A model generated the notes under the pieces. The model saw only the letters and a list, made by a program, of their open reading frames with translations, made no database searches and was not told where the DNA came from. Source: JAWKOK01 sp963848115 (GTDB lineage Bacteria > Chloroflexota > Anaerolineae > Caldilineales > Caldilineaceae). Taken from it: a stretch of DNA of 64,000 nt. Positions 9,047-19,631 of this stretch are shown piece after piece (position 1 is the first letter of the stretch; the number at the start of each line of letters is the position of its first letter). The position numbers were made by a program, and so were the translations under genes. The stretch spans positions 12,758 through 76,757 of the forward strand of contig CAWKCP010000013.1 in the NCBI GenBank assembly GCA_963848115.1, in the 5' to 3' direction.

Positions 9047-10390
9047 CTACGGGCGCAAATAGGTCAACGTGCGCGGGAAAGCAATGGTTTCGCGCACATG
9101 ATCCAGGCCGCAGATCCAGGCCACGGTGCGTTCTACGCCCAGCCCGAAGCCGCTGTGAACGACCGAACCATAACGGCGCAGGTCAATGTACCAGTCGTAG
9201 ACTTCCTGGGGCAGGTTGTGCTTTTCGATGCCGGCGATCACCTTCTCAGCATCGCTCATGCGCTCGCTGCCGCCAGTGATCTCGCCGTAGCCTTCGGGCG
9301 CCAGCAGGTCGACGCTGCGGCAGACCTCGTCACGCCCCGGTTCCGGCTCCATGTAAAAGGCCTTGACCGCCGAAGGATAGTGGTGAACGAAGACGGGCTT
9401 CTCAAACTGAGCGGCGATGTAGGTCTCTTGGGGGCTGCCGAAGTCCTCGCCCCATTCGATCGGCGGGACGACATCCTCATAGCCGGGCACCAGCTCGCCC
9501 GCCGCGGCGGCCCCATTGACCATCTTCACGGCATCATCGTAGTGCAGCCGGGGGAAGGAGCCGGTCACGCGTTCGAGATGGGTGAGATCTCGTTCAAGTA
9601 CTTCAAGTTCGGCTGCGCAGTCACGCAGACAGCGCTGGACAATATGGCTGACAAACTGTTCCTCGATCTCCATCAGCCCTTCAAGATCGCAGAATGCGAT
9701 CTCCGGCTCAACCATCCAGAACTCTTGAAGATGGCGGCGGGTCTTGCTCTTTTCAGCGCGGAAGGTGGGCCCGAAACAATAGACCTTGCCAAAGGCGAAG
9801 ATGGTGGCTTCATTGTAGAGTTGGCCGGTTTGGGCCAGGTAGGCAGGCTCCCCATGATAGTCGATCTCGAATAGGGTGGTTGTGCCTTCGGCCGCTGCCG
9901 GCGTCAGGATCGGTGTGTCGACGTTGATGTAGCCGTTGCCGTCCAGCCACTCTCTGATGGCCTGCACGATGACGGCGCGCACCCGGAGCGCGGCCCACTG
10001 TTTCGATGATCGCAGCCAGAGATGTCGATTCTTCATCAAAAAATCGACGCCGTGATCCTTGGGCGAAATTGGATAGGGTTCAGCGATCTGCTCGATCTTG
10101 AGACTTGCAGCGTCCAATTCGTAGCCGCCAGGCACGCCTGGAGCGCGGGGATCGGCTTTGACCAACCCGGTGACTGAAAGGCTGCTCTCCTGGGTCAGTT
10201 CCTTGGCAGCGTCAAAATCTTCGGGGTCTAGATTGGGTTTGAAGAGCACTGCTTGGCAGATGCCCGTGCCGTCTCGCATCTGCAGAAATTGAATGCGGCC
10301 CTTGCCGGTCTTGCGGTAGAGCCAACCCTGTATGGTCACCTCTTGATCGATGTGATCGCAGAGATTGTGAATAGAGACAACTGGCGCCAC
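9047..10390 (-). CDS. asnS: Asparaginyl-tRNA synthetase
   Basis: A class II aminoacyl-tRNA synthetase that charges tRNA-Asn. The 447-residue protein has the N-terminal OB-fold anticodon-binding domain (VTIQGWLYRKTGKGRIQFLQ, residues 17-36). The class II core follows, with motif 2 (FRAEKSKTRRHLQEFWMVE) and motif 3 (GFGLGVERTVAWICG) near the C-terminus. ALTTLFEIDY-like elements (TTTLFEIDYHGEPAYLAQTGQLY) and the ending FPRTLTYLRP are characteristic of AsnS and not of AspS. The start is GTG, with GAGGAG about nine bases upstream. It is the first gene of a minus-strand run; its 3' end lies 185 bases before the GT4 gene. Confidence 0.96.
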   Translation of the reverse strand: MAPVVSIHNLCDHIDQEVTIQGWLYRKTGKGRIQFLQMRDGTGICQAVLFKPNLDPEDFDAAKELTQESSLSVTGLVKADPRAPGVPGGYELDAASLKIEQIAEPYPISPKDHGVDFLMKNRHLWLRSSKQWAALRVRAVIVQAIREWLDGNGYINVDTPILTPAAAEGTTTLFEIDYHGEPAYLAQTGQLYNEATIFAFGKVYCFGPTFRAEKSKTRRHLQEFWMVEPEIAFCDLEGLMEIEEQFVSHIVQRCLRDCAAELEVLERDLTHLERVTGSFPRLHYDDAVKMVNGAAAAGELVPGYEDVVPPIEWGEDFGSPQETYIAAQFEKPVFVHHYPSAVKAFYMEPEPGRDEVCRSVDLLAPEGYGEITGGSERMSDAEKVIAGIEKHNLPQEVYDWYIDLRRYGSVVHSGFGLGVERTVAWICGLDHVRETIAFPRTLTYLRP

Positions 10391-10490
10391 TGGAAAACTC
10401 CTCGATTGATGTGAAAGGGATCAGGGGCTGGCGATGTGACTTTCCTTCATGCCACGACAACCAGTAGCTCCCGGTAGTGCTTTCGAATAA

Positions 10491-11087
10491 TCAGGCAAAG
10501 GTAGACGGCGTATCGTCGTCGCTATGGAAGCGGTTCGCCTGGGTAGTTTCATCAAGAATCTGTTGTTCTTCCCCAGATTCGGACATCTGGTCGCTGTCGT
10601 CGCTGTCGTCAGGATGCTCTTCACTCTGTATCGAAAATTCAGACGCGTCAACGAGCGCTTCGCGTTTCGATTCATCCGGGAATATCAGCGACAGATCGAT
10701 ATCAAAGTCGGCAAGCGTTCGACCCGTACCCGCCGAGATCTCGGAACGAAAGCTATAGCTATCGCGCTGTTCTGGACGCAAGACATGGGTATAGATGAAG
10801 ACGGATTCCGGCGGCGTGTAATCGATCTCCAACTTCTGGGGTGACGAAGATCTAGCGTTGTCGCCTGTTCTCGATTGCCGACGCCGGCGTCGATTCCTCT
10901 GCGCCTTGGAACGACGTTGTTGATCGCCGCCCGCGTTTTTCCGAGTATTTTTTTGAGTGTTGTCGTTTTTAGTCTTCTGAGCGTCGCCTGAATTATTCTT
11001 TTTGCGCTTGAAGTATCGACGACGTCCGCGTCGTCGATTGCCTGAGCCACTGCTTTTGTCCTGGGATTTCTCTTTTTCTTCAGCCAT
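10491..11087 (-). CDS. Disordered basic/acidic protein of unknown function
   Basis: The protein is 198 residues and starts at an ATG preceded by GGAGG six bases away. The first 75 residues are highly basic and low in complexity (KSSGSGNRRRGRRRYFKRKK, then NRRRRRQSRT), as in flexible RNA- or DNA-binding tails. The middle holds a compact hydrophobic region (IDYTPPESVFIYTHVLRPEQ and SYSFRSEISAGTGR), which is the most conserved-looking part. The C-terminus is Asp/Glu/Ser-rich. I do not recognise the family. It sits 100 bases upstream of asnS on the same strand and may be cotranscribed, which hints weakly at translation or RNA, but no function can be assigned. Confidence 0.7.
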   Translation of the reverse strand: MAEEKEKSQDKSSGSGNRRRGRRRYFKRKKNNSGDAQKTKNDNTQKNTRKNAGGDQQRRSKAQRNRRRRRQSRTGDNARSSSPQKLEIDYTPPESVFIYTHVLRPEQRDSYSFRSEISAGTGRTLADFDIDLSLIFPDESKREALVDASEFSIQSEEHPDDSDDSDQMSESGEEQQILDETTQANRFHSDDDTPSTFA

Positions 11088-11162
11088 TCTTGCCTCCGCT
11101 AACGCTCAGTGAGCGCCGGCTCTAATCTATTCCCGAACTCGCTGTTGTCGATAACTACGAAA

Positions 11163-11903
11163 TCAGGGAACGCTGTAGCGCTGGACAACCTCTCCACGAG
11201 TATCGATCAGAAGCGCCTCGGAACCGCTCACCCAGATCGGCTCACTTTCACCCCAATATCGCGCTATGCTGTTGTTCTCACCACTGGTACTATATACGCG
11301 TACACTGCTGCCTGCAAAGAGTGGCAGACTGTCAAACGTATACGTCGGCCCACCCTCCCGCTCTAGGCGCCATGCCTGTAGGTCAACAGGCAGATCGCTT
11401 TCATTTACGATCAATACGGCCTCATTGGCCAGATCGCCCTGGCCTTCAAGCGAGGCAATTTGGGGGTTTCCGCTATCGTTGCCTTGAGTCTCATCCACAG
11501 TCACAATCTCGGCGCCGGCAGGGATGACCAGACGTTGGCCGGAAAAGACAAAATTCGGATCATCCAAACCATTGGCTGTCACCAGTTCATCAAGGGTGAT
11601 GCCGTAGCGGCCGGCGATGCTCAACAGGCTGTCGCCGGCCTGCACGATATAGACGGCAGATTCGCCGGCTTCCGGCGCTGGAGCGGCGTCAACCGTCGGA
11701 GTGACGCTTTCACCGGGCGCGGTATCAGCGGTATCGGCTGTCGGTGTGGCAGCGAGAATCGCCTGGGGCATCGGTGTGAAGCGTGCGGCCAGCACCTCCA
11801 GATCAGGGCGACGAGATTCGACAACCCACATGACCATCAAGGCTATGACCAGGCTGACCAGGGCGTTGACTAGAATGATGAAAGCTAATTGGCGACGATT
11901 CAT
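11163..11903 (-). CDS. Membrane-anchored LysM and lamin-tail-like domain protein
   Basis: A 246-residue protein. An N-terminal membrane anchor (FIILVNALVSLVIALMVMWV, residues 8-27) is followed by a Thr/Ala/Pro-rich linker. Next comes one clear LysM domain at about residues 83-127 (YIVQAGDSLLSIAGRYGITL to FSGQRLVIP), which binds peptidoglycan or chitin-like glycans. The C-terminal 90 residues (VLIVNESDLPVDLQAWRL, SVRVYSTSGENN, EALLIDTRGEVVQRYSVP) look like a lamin-tail (LTD) beta-sandwich, a fold found in secreted bacterial proteins. It probably acts at the outer face of the membrane in the wall. No catalytic domain is present. It is transcribed away from htrA, with 518 bases between them. Confidence 0.85.
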   Translation of the reverse strand: MNRRQLAFIILVNALVSLVIALMVMWVVESRRPDLEVLAARFTPMPQAILAATPTADTADTAPGESVTPTVDAAPAPEAGESAVYIVQAGDSLLSIAGRYGITLDELVTANGLDDPNFVFSGQRLVIPAGAEIVTVDETQGNDSGNPQIASLEGQGDLANEAVLIVNESDLPVDLQAWRLEREGGPTYTFDSLPLFAGSSVRVYSTSGENNSIARYWGESEPIWVSGSEALLIDTRGEVVQRYSVP

Positions 11904-12421
11904 GCTTGCTGATGGCGTATCTGATGGATGGGTTCAAGGCGGTCCGATGAAATGGATAGCCCGCGGATTCTGTCCGCATTGTAGCACAACCGTTTGACAA
12001 TTGTCATGACGATCAGACCGGGTTTGGCGTTCCCAATCAGCACATCCACTTTCCTGTTCTCATTCGATGCCAATCGTGCCGAATCGACACGTCAAGTGTT
12101 TGCTCCTGCCGTAAGACTATGCCGAGAGGGAAATCTCCAAACGCTCGGAGTGGACCTGGGTGAAAGTGAACCCTTCGCCAAGATTGCACGTTTGCAGAAA
12201 TGACGTACAATCGCAGCAGGTGAAACTTTGTCTGCGGCGATCTAACTGTTTTGGACTTTTCGTGGCTTTCGGCGTTTCGTAGGGCGGATTTCCCTACCCG
12301 CCGAACTGGACGGCATGGCCCGGCGGGTAAGAAAACCCGTCCTACATGGTATCCTGCTGAACCACTGTTTCTTCGACCAGAGATCAGATCGGGTCACGAA
12401 GTTAGAAGGGTTTTCAAAATT
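11904..12421. other. Divergent intergenic region between LysM gene and htrA
   Basis: No gene is supported here. It contains a perfect 12-bp palindrome TGACAATTGTCA (11995-12006), a promoter-like element (12184-12211) and an imperfect inverted repeat at 12279-12345 (arms around GGCGGATTTCCCTACCCGCC and GGCGGGTAAGAAAACCCGTC). The open frame of htrA extends back through this repeat, but the repeat and the lack of a ribosome site argue that this part is not coding. Confidence 0.6.
12184..12211 (+). promoter_or_regulatory. Putative sigma-70-type promoter for htrA
   Basis: TTGCAC at 12184-12189 and TACAAT at 12206-12211 are separated by 16 bases. This is a good vegetative-type promoter, about 210 bases upstream of the chosen htrA start. 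The hairpin-forming repeat at 12279-12345 would lie in the leader. Confidence 0.4.
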
Positions 12422-13837
12422 ATGCATGAATCATCCGATAGAAAATCATCTTCTGATGCGTCTCAGGCCGAATCCCGGAGGGGATCGGGTCAAGCGTTGC
12501 GGGGAGATATGTCGATGAACCAACCATCACCAGTGCAATCACCGCCGGTGCAATCGTCGGAAGCCGCCGGGACCGGCACGAATCGGACTGCCTTGTGGCT
12601 GATCGGCGGTCTCTTTATCGTGTTGCTCTTCGGGTGCATGATGACAAGTATCGCCGCCCGATTGGTGTCCGGCGATTTCACAGATCGCTCGACGGCTCGT
12701 CGCACTACGGTGGCCCGTGAGGCCGCTCCTGAGGTCATTCGAGCTGCCTTGCCCTCACCGCGGCCATTAGTGGTCGTGGCCCCCGAAGGAGGCGTGGACT
12801 ACGAAAATGCTGTCTTTGCCAATCTCTACGAGCAAGTGAATCCGTCCGTCGTCAACGTGACCTCATTGAGTTCACTGGAATCCTTGCAGGGCTCGACGCC
12901 ACACAATTTCACCCCAAGAGGGTTCGACCCGGAAGATCTGCTCGAACGCGGATCCGGCTCGGGATTTGTGTGGGACGCATTGGGTCATATTGTGACCAAC
13001 AACCACGTGGTCGAAGATGCCGACGAATTGCACGTCACATTCAGCGACGGCCGGGTATCGGTCGCTGAGCTAGTCGGCACGGATTTGGACAGTGATCTGG
13101 CTGTATTGCGTATCGATCCTGAAGGCTACGACCTGGTGCCGATACAACGTGGATCGTTGGATGATATCTTTGTCGGCATGCGTGTGGCAGCCATCGGCAA
13201 CCCCTTCGGTCTGGAGGGTACGTTGACCGGCGGTATCATCAGCGCCCTGGGACGGTCGATCCCTGCACGCGAAAACTATAGCATCCCCGATTCCATCCAG
13301 ACCGATGCCGCCATCAATCCTGGCAACTCGGGCGGACCGCTGCTCAATGAGCGCGGCGAACTGATTGGCGTCAATGCCCAGATTCGCTCCGACGAACGAG
13401 CAAATAGTGGCGTCGGCTTTGCCATTCCTATCTCGATCGTCAACCGTGTGATTCCGGAACTGATCGCCGATGGTAAGTACGAACATAGCTACATGGGGGT
13501 GAGCGGGCAAACCTACAACCCAATCTGCGCTGAATTGTTGGGGTTGCCCAAGAGTGCACGTGGCTCTCTGGTCGTGGCAGTGCTTCGGGGAACGCCTGCG
13601 GCCAGAGCCGGGCTCCGGGCAGGCGAGAGCCAAGTCGATTCGCCCTATCCAGGCATCTGTCCGGCCGTGTCAGGCAGCGATCTGATCGTTGCCGTCAATG
13701 GTCAGCCGGTCACAACGTTTGACGATATATTGATATACTTGGCACGTTACGGTGAGCCGGGTGGTGAGTTGCCGCTCACAGTTTTGCGTGACGGTGAGGA
13801 GATCACAGTCACGTTGACGCTGACAGAGCGTCCCTAG
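12422..13837 (+). CDS. htrA: HtrA/DegP-type serine protease with PDZ domain
   Basis: A membrane-anchored S1C protease for envelope protein quality control. The ATG at 12422 gives 471 residues; a later ATG at 12515 has GGGGAG eight bases upstream and is equally possible. A Ser/Gln-rich cytoplasmic stretch precedes one membrane segment (LWLIGGLFIVLLFGCMMTSI). The trypsin-like domain carries the catalytic triad: His in TNNHVVEDADEL, Asp in DLDSDLAVLRID, and Ser in NPGNSGGPL. One PDZ domain follows (GSLVVAVLRGTPAARAGLRAG, then GSDLIVAVNGQPVTTFDDIL). Substrate-binding loop IPISIVNRVIPEL is intact. The gene ends at a very strong terminator. Confidence 0.93.
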   Translation: MHESSDRKSSSDASQAESRRGSGQALRGDMSMNQPSPVQSPPVQSSEAAGTGTNRTALWLIGGLFIVLLFGCMMTSIAARLVSGDFTDRSTARRTTVAREAAPEVIRAALPSPRPLVVVAPEGGVDYENAVFANLYEQVNPSVVNVTSLSSLESLQGSTPHNFTPRGFDPEDLLERGSGSGFVWDALGHIVTNNHVVEDADELHVTFSDGRVSVAELVGTDLDSDLAVLRIDPEGYDLVPIQRGSLDDIFVGMRVAAIGNPFGLEGTLTGGIISALGRSIPARENYSIPDSIQTDAAINPGNSGGPLLNERGELIGVNAQIRSDERANSGVGFAIPISIVNRVIPELIADGKYEHSYMGVSGQTYNPICAELLGLPKSARGSLVVAVLRGTPAARAGLRAGESQVDSPYPGICPAVSGSDLIVAVNGQPVTTFDDILIYLARYGEPGGELPLTVLRDGEEITVTLTLTERP

Positions 13838-13851
13838 CACTACGAGCTTAT

Positions 13852-13909
13852 CTCTACAGACAAAAACAGGACCGGCTGCTCGCAGCCGGTCCTGTTTTTG
13901 TCTGTAGAG
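13852..13909. terminator. Bidirectional terminator, perfect 27-bp stem
   Basis: The arms at 13852-13878 and 13883-13909 are perfect inverted repeats of 27 bases with a CTCG loop. The stem includes a GC-rich core (ACCGGCTG/CAGCCGGT) flanked by A- and T-runs (CAAAAACAGG/CCTGTTTTTG), so it can terminate transcription on both strands. It separates the convergent htrA and zinc-ribbon genes. Confidence 0.93.
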
Positions 13910-13917
13910 GCAACGAT

Positions 13918-14313
13918 CTAGTCGTCGATCTCAATCGTGTGTTCTGATGTGCCCTGGCTCCATCGTCCGTTGGCGTCGCCGACGGCCCAGGCAGAGCGGA
14001 TGCGAATGGTCTGACGTGGCCGTTTCGCCGGTGTCGTCTCTTGGCGGACGACGGGCTTGTCTTTGGACTCGGAAGTCACCGTGGTCAGCGTCTCTGCAGT
14101 GATACGCTCGTTGAGCAAGCGCCAGGCTGTACGCAGGGCCAACGTCGCGACCCCGGCCAGCACCGGCAGCGCTGCTCTGCCGACGGCGGCGGGCAAGTTA
14201 TTCTGCCGCACCGTGAGTTCTCTCTCTGTGTCTGTTCCGCAATGGGGGCAATAGCGCGCATCAACCGGCGTGCTGCCGGAACATTGTGGACAGATCCGCT
14301 GAATTTGGTTCAT
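13918..14313 (-). CDS. Small zinc-ribbon protein
   Basis: A 131-residue protein. The N-terminus has a double-CxxC zinc ribbon (CPQCSGSTPVDARYCPHCG, residues 8-26), as in many bacterial proteins of unknown role. A hydrophobic segment (AAVGRAALPVLAGVATLAL, about residues 42-60) may be a membrane helix or amphipathic. The C-terminal part is polar and ends SEHTIEIDD. An AGGA sits upstream of the ATG. There is no pathway clue from the neighbours; it converges on htrA and ends only nine bases from the shared terminator. Confidence 0.75.
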   Translation of the reverse strand: MNQIQRICPQCSGSTPVDARYCPHCGTDTERELTVRQNNLPAAVGRAALPVLAGVATLALRTAWRLLNERITAETLTTVTSESKDKPVVRQETTPAKRPRQTIRIRSAWAVGDANGRWSQGTSEHTIEIDD

Positions 14314-14554
14314 ACAATCCTCGTTTCACTCAGTCCGTGCCGATCACGCCTCAGTGATCCAGCCGAAAGTGTACATTGTCCGCAGTGTATCATTGAGATC
14401 GCGGCAAAGTCAACCAGGTTGACGAGCGGAGTTGAACTGCACAGGGGCACATGGGCGGGTGGAAACCAACGTTCGATTTCCTCGAATCCCTTCGTTTGCC
14501 CGTCCACGTGCCCCGATCGGATCGATTTAACTCGTTCTTTGCATCCTACCGCCG

Positions 14555-17500
14555 CTATCGCACCAGGGCGATTGGTAGATAGATCCGTACGGGTTCTTCG
14601 TTCACATCATCACCAACGATGACTGTTGCGCTGGTTTGGGAATCAGCGCTATCCACAAACGTAAACGTTCCAAGGCTAGCGAACGTCATTTTGTAGCGCT
14701 CTCCCGTTGCCAGAAATCCACTATCTTGGCCGTTGCCGCCGATTGAATGCTCGTCCAGATCGATGTTGACCCACTCAACCACGCTGCCTGGCTTGACTGT
14801 CGAAAGCGGGGGCGTGAAGCCCGAGCCATCCACGTAGATTGTGTGGTCGGCAGCGGCGTTGATTTCAGGCGCCAGCAGGACGTCTGAAGACAGGTTGCCG
14901 TCTTCTACAGCGATATCCCCTGTGCGGTAGGGCTGGAAGCCGTCGGCGGTCACAGTCAGCCGATAGAGGCCTTGTTCAACATCGAATGTGTACATTCCAT
15001 CCGCGTCGCTTTGCTCAGGATCGGGCTGGCCGAGGCTGGCTCCGCTCCAAGCTGCGAAGGAGATTTCCTCGCCGGAGAGCTGAGCGTTCAGCGCAACGAT
15101 CTCCGCGCCGGCTACCGACTGGCCGTTCTCGCGATTGCGTATCATGCCGCTCGACGGCTGGCTCACAGTGCCTGCAAAGACCGATTCAGTCGAACCGTCG
15201 GTGGCGATGAGCGAGATGGCCTGGGTACCGGCATCAACGCTGGCTGCGGTGACCACGTCTGTCGCGTCGTAGGTGAACTGGCCTTCATAGCGGCCGTCAC
15301 CATCATCGTCCGACAGACTGGCAGACAGGACGTTGGCCAGCGTGATGCTGATGCGCTCGACGTTGCGGTTATCTGCGCAGTCGTCCACTTCCACCCGGTA
15401 TGTCTCACCACTTCGAAGCTGCACGTCAAATGGTGACCCTGACAGATTCATGGCCCCGTCCCGACTGAGTGTCGGCAGCGTCACGCGGCCCTGGCTGTCC
15501 GTGAAGTGGAGACTGACCGGATCGAAGGGCAGCGATGGGTCGACCCTCAGGTGTAGATAGGGGCTGAGATAGCCGCGGTCAAAGTGGATGCCGTCCGCCG
15601 AGGCTGCGCCAAGCTGATCCGCATAGCGGACTTCGATGCGATGGTCGCCGGCGTCCAGTTTGGCAGCAGGGAGCCCAAAGCGACCATTGGCGTCGGCAGT
15701 GACTGTGGCCACTACCGCATTGTCGATGACGATCTCGACTGAGCGTCCAGGCTCGGCCCACCCGCCCAATCTGGGCTCGTTTCGACAGGTGAGGGCTTGG
15801 CCTTGAACTAGATGATCGACCTTCTTCTCATCATCGTCTACATAGTCCATCAGAACGCCCCCCATGGGCGAGCTGAGCAGACCGCGCACGGTGATGCTAG
15901 GCTGGTCATTGCTGGGATCTGTGTCGCCGTCCAGTGAGACCTTGGCTGAGGCCGTGTAGTCGCCGCTACCAATGCTGCTGGCGGCGACCGTGCATGTGAG
16001 GCAGCCTGTCCAGCCCAACGTGACGGTACCAGCTGCACCCGGTTCCAGATCAGGCAAGACCAGGTTGATTGTTCCCGGACCTCGCGTGATCCGGTCCGGC
16101 GCTACATTGGGCGCTTGCAAGAGGTCGATTTCCAGGTCACGCAGCTTCTCCGGAATCTGGAACTCCAGCAACGCGCCGCGTGCGGCGTGTGATCCCCGAT
16201 TCTCGTAGTTGACCTTGAACCTCACCGCAGAGAAGTTGGCAGCAACAGCATCGATATCGTTGACTATGCTTGCATTGGCTGCATGCAGGTTGGTCGTTCG
16301 TTCGTTGGCCTGGACTACTCGGCCGGTCAGGTCGAGCGCGACATCTGGCCCGTCACCGGGACCGCCGGCCGGCTGCAACAGATGGTCCTCGGTCTCACCT
16401 ATGAGGAAAGGAGTTGCATAGCCGCGTCCGTCACCATAGCTACGACCGCCTACTGCCAGCGTCTTGTTGGACTCCCGCTCACTGAGCGTGAAGCGTACCC
16501 ACGCTGGCCGCTGCGCGAACTGGGCCGGCCAGGCAATCCGTTGGGTTGCGATATTGGGAATGTTGTGAAGGCCAGCGCCCAGTGCCGCCACGTCGATGGG
16601 GTAGTCGATCAGGATGTGCTCAACCACGGTCTGAATTTGCCCTTGGTCATCTACACAGGTGAAGTTGTCGGCCCAGTCGCCATCGCGATCGCTGTCGATC
16701 CAGATGTTGAGGTAGGCCGGTTTCTGCTGTTCTGCAAACCAGGCGGCTACCCGAGGACTGACGAAGGTCTGTACATCGGCTGTGGCCCTCTGGCAGTGGG
16801 CCAGATTGCGCAGTCGCGAGCCGTCGTCAGCGCGGTCAAGATCGGCCGTACCGATTGCCGGCTGGATGTTGTTTGTCGGATCTTGGTCCGGCCCGATGTC
16901 TGCCTCGGCCTCTCGGCTCACGCGTTGGCCAAGGTGGAAGGGGCGTGGGTAACTGTGCCGCGGTCCTTCAGGCAGGCCGGTCGCAGGCTCGAAGACCGTG
17001 GGGTAGTTGGCCTGGATGCCCGCATAGGCGGCCATGGCAACGCCCCCATGATTGGTGCTGTCGGGCGCGTCGCCAAGGTCATTGGGCCGCACTCGAATCT
17101 TAAACGGCGCTTCGCCTACCAGATGCGGGTGCGTCTCCGCGTCAGGGCAGACGTTGTCCTCGCCCGGCAGGATGCAGAAGACAATCTTGCCGCCCAGCGC
17201 GTAGTCAACAGGCAGCTTCAACTCGTCGGTAAACTCATTTTCCATGCGCAGTGCTAGATCGATCTGCACGCGCTGATTCGGTTCCATCTCGATCCGTTCC
17301 AGGAAGCGCAAGGGAATGGCGGAGTCGGCATCTGCACTAGAAACGCCATCTCGCTGAAAGAGACCAAGCGTGACCGGCATCGCGTTGTTGTTCCGGATAT
17401 CACCCTGCCAGCGAACGCGATTCAGCTCAGCGATGTCGATGACATCATTGTCCGCATTGCTCTCCTCAACGTCTATATTGCGCGTCGTATAGCCGGGGCA

Positions 17501-19316
17501 AGCCGCCGTGAATGTGGCGGTCTCGGTCAGTTTGATGCCGCTGCGGGTGCGAGCTTCGGCCACGTTGTCGATTTCTACCGTCTGTTCATTCGGTGAACAG
17601 AGCGGATGGACGTGAACGTCGAATGACAGCGTCACCTCTGCGTTGGGGGCTAGCGTACCATCCCAGCGGATCAATTGGGTGATAGTGCCGGGATCAGAGG
17701 CGTTATATTGAAGTTGAGCCAGTAGTGGACTGATGCGCCCCTGCGTGCCCTCAACGGCCACAAGCTCGATATCTCCCGCATCGTTGATTCTGCGCAGGAC
17801 ATGGAGCGGGTAGGGCAGATCGTCCTCAATGCGTGCTTCGATGGGCGCCGTGCCGCCCACGTGGCGCAGGCGAATCTCGTAGGTGACTGTGCCCGCGTAA
17901 TCGACCGGGTCACTGTCGGTCAAAACACGTTTTCTCAGTTCCAGCGTGCCGGGTTCACCAACAGGCTGCGGTCGCTGGAGCAGATCTTCAGTCTCGCCAA
18001 AGCGATAGGTCCCGAGCGCGCTGTCAGGATGAGGCCCGCGGCCATCGGGCAGGCCGACGCCGCCGGGTGACAGTGCGCGTTCCTCGCTGAGCATGAAGCG
18101 AGTCCAGTGGCGCTTGTCCAGTGAGGCGTTGAGCACGATCTCGGTGTTGACGTCGATATCGACATAGTCGCCGGACGCGACACCGCTCAGATCCACGACA
18201 TGATTCTGGACAATCCACTCATAGGCGGGGACGTCCAAGCCGTTCTCTTCACCGTTATCGCCGGTGCGACAGCGTCGCATGTCGTCCCAGTCGCCGTCGC
18301 GTTCGCCGTCGAACCAGACGTTGAGGTACATGAAGTTGCGGGTGGCGTTGGGCGCTTTGCGCACCCGCACGGTCAGTGTCGTGGATCGGCAGTGGTTGAA
18401 CGAGGCGTTGCGATTGCGCCAGCCGTCGTCGCCGCGGTCATTGTTGGCATTGTCCGTTGCGCCGTCCAGGATGTTGTTTCGACCATCCTGGTCCGGGCCG
18501 CCGTCAGCCTCATTCTCACGCGAGAGATGGTCGCCCAGGAACGCCTCCATGGTCTGGTTGGCGTGGCGCGGCCCTGCCGGTTGGCCGGCGGGCACATCCC
18601 ACACCGTCGGGAAGCGACCGTTGACGCCGGGGTAGGCTGTGTTGGCAATGCCGTGATGGTTGGAACTGTCGGGCGCATCGCCAAGGTCTGGTCGGGGCTT
18701 CTCTTCCTCTGGTGGAGCGCTGACTGAGAGGATCAGTCTGGGCGGATTGCTGCTCTCCTTGGAGCCGGCCACCACCTGGTCGCCGCCGTTACCGTGGAGG
18801 ACAAAGCCGTTGTTGGACGCGCCGTTTTCGTGCCAGGCCTTGACGGCACGCTTTACATCCCAAGTGACGACGCCGAGGCTGTCGATGGTCTGGACCGGGC
18901 CGACCCAGGTTACGCCGGGCTGGTTGGCCCAGGTGAGCGTCGCCTCGTCCCAGGGACCGTCGGCAACGCCGACCTCCACGTCATTGGAAGTGCCGGTGAC
19001 CAACAGAACGTCGAACTGGAGTTCGGCGCTCTCGATGATCGCGTTGGCCGGGATCACGGCTGAGATCAAACCCGACGAAACTGTAGTGTCCATTGGGGGT
19101 CATGAAATAATGGAGCGTGCTGCCGAAATTCGTGTTCGGGCTGCCGCTCTGGGTACGGGCATCCCCAATGGCCTCCAACTCGAGGGTGACAGTTGGGGGC
19201 TGTTGCAGGGGCGCCGCTCGCAAAACCGAGGCAGGCAATAGGCCTGCCATCAGTGCGCAGAGAACGACGAATAGTATCGTTGTTGTCCGGTCAACAAAGC
19301 GGTATTGAGCTAACAT
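14555..19316 (-). CDS. Giant secreted surface protein: DNRLRE, GEVED-like repeats, cupredoxin-like tail (frameshift near 19060)
   Basis: The ATG at 19316 has a strong AGGAGGG seven bases upstream and encodes a signal peptide (TILFVVLCALMAGLLPASVLRAAP). A DNRLRE-type beta-sandwich (SGSPNTNFGSTLHYF, VGFDLS, IIESAELQFDVL) is split by a frameshift near 19060: after FDLS the continuation VIPANAIIES is in another frame. Two homologous segments of about 250 residues begin DLGDAPDSSNHHG and DLGDAPDSTNHGG and contain calcium-like acidic motifs (NVWFDGERDGDWDD, NIWIDSDRDGDWAD). DUF11/CARDB-like and carboxypeptidase-regulatory-like modules follow, then a cupredoxin-like domain (VKPGSVVEWVNIDLDEHSI). The end, EPVRIYLPIALVR, is the short 'YLP' tail common in Chloroflexota exported proteins. 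Total about 1587 residues. Probably cell-surface or adhesive. Confidence 0.8.
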
Positions 19317-19575
19317 GGTACCCTCCTAGGTATGTACATCTGTGGCTGAGACGCCGCCGTTCGGTGTCACAATCCAACTCACAGATGTATTGAGGATACG
19401 CCACTGCTTTGGCAATCACTGGGGAACACTGGACGGAATCGGCTCAGATTGCATCATGGGGTCTGGCGGGAGTTGATCTGTGGGAGGGGCGTGATGTGGA
19501 TTTCGTCGGCGTTGACCATTGATGTGAGGTAAGCTGATGTACTGAAAATTCAGTGCCAGCGGAATCAAGATTTTC
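19317..19575. other. Intergenic region without recognised gene
   Basis: Apart from the ribosome site of the surface-protein gene (reverse complement of CCCTCCT at 19321-19327), I see no coding frame or repeat here. The region separates the surface-protein gene from the terminator of the NACHT gene. Confidence 0.6.
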
Positions 19576-19631
19576 GTAGACGTATTTGTTAAGTTGACAC
19601 GCCCACATGCGAGCTTAACAAGTACGTCTAC
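19576..19631 (-). terminator. Hairpin overlapping the stop of the NACHT gene
   Basis: Arms 19576-19593 and 19614-19631 form an 18-bp stem with a single T/G position and a 20-base loop. The distal arm includes the TAG stop (19628-19630) of the minus-strand NACHT gene, so the operon ends in this hairpin. Confidence 0.75.

Noticed and set aside
8930..9874. Long plus-strand open frame of 314 codons
   Set aside because: It lies antisense to asnS, has no ribosome site and no recognisable domain; a shadow of a conserved gene.
12251..12421. N-terminal extension of htrA to 12251
   Set aside because: The extra 57 codons overlap an inverted repeat, lack a ribosome site, and precede better starts at 12422 and 12515.
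16283..17257. Long plus-strand open frame of 324 codons
   Set aside because: Antisense to the giant surface protein, whose domains are clear on the other strand.
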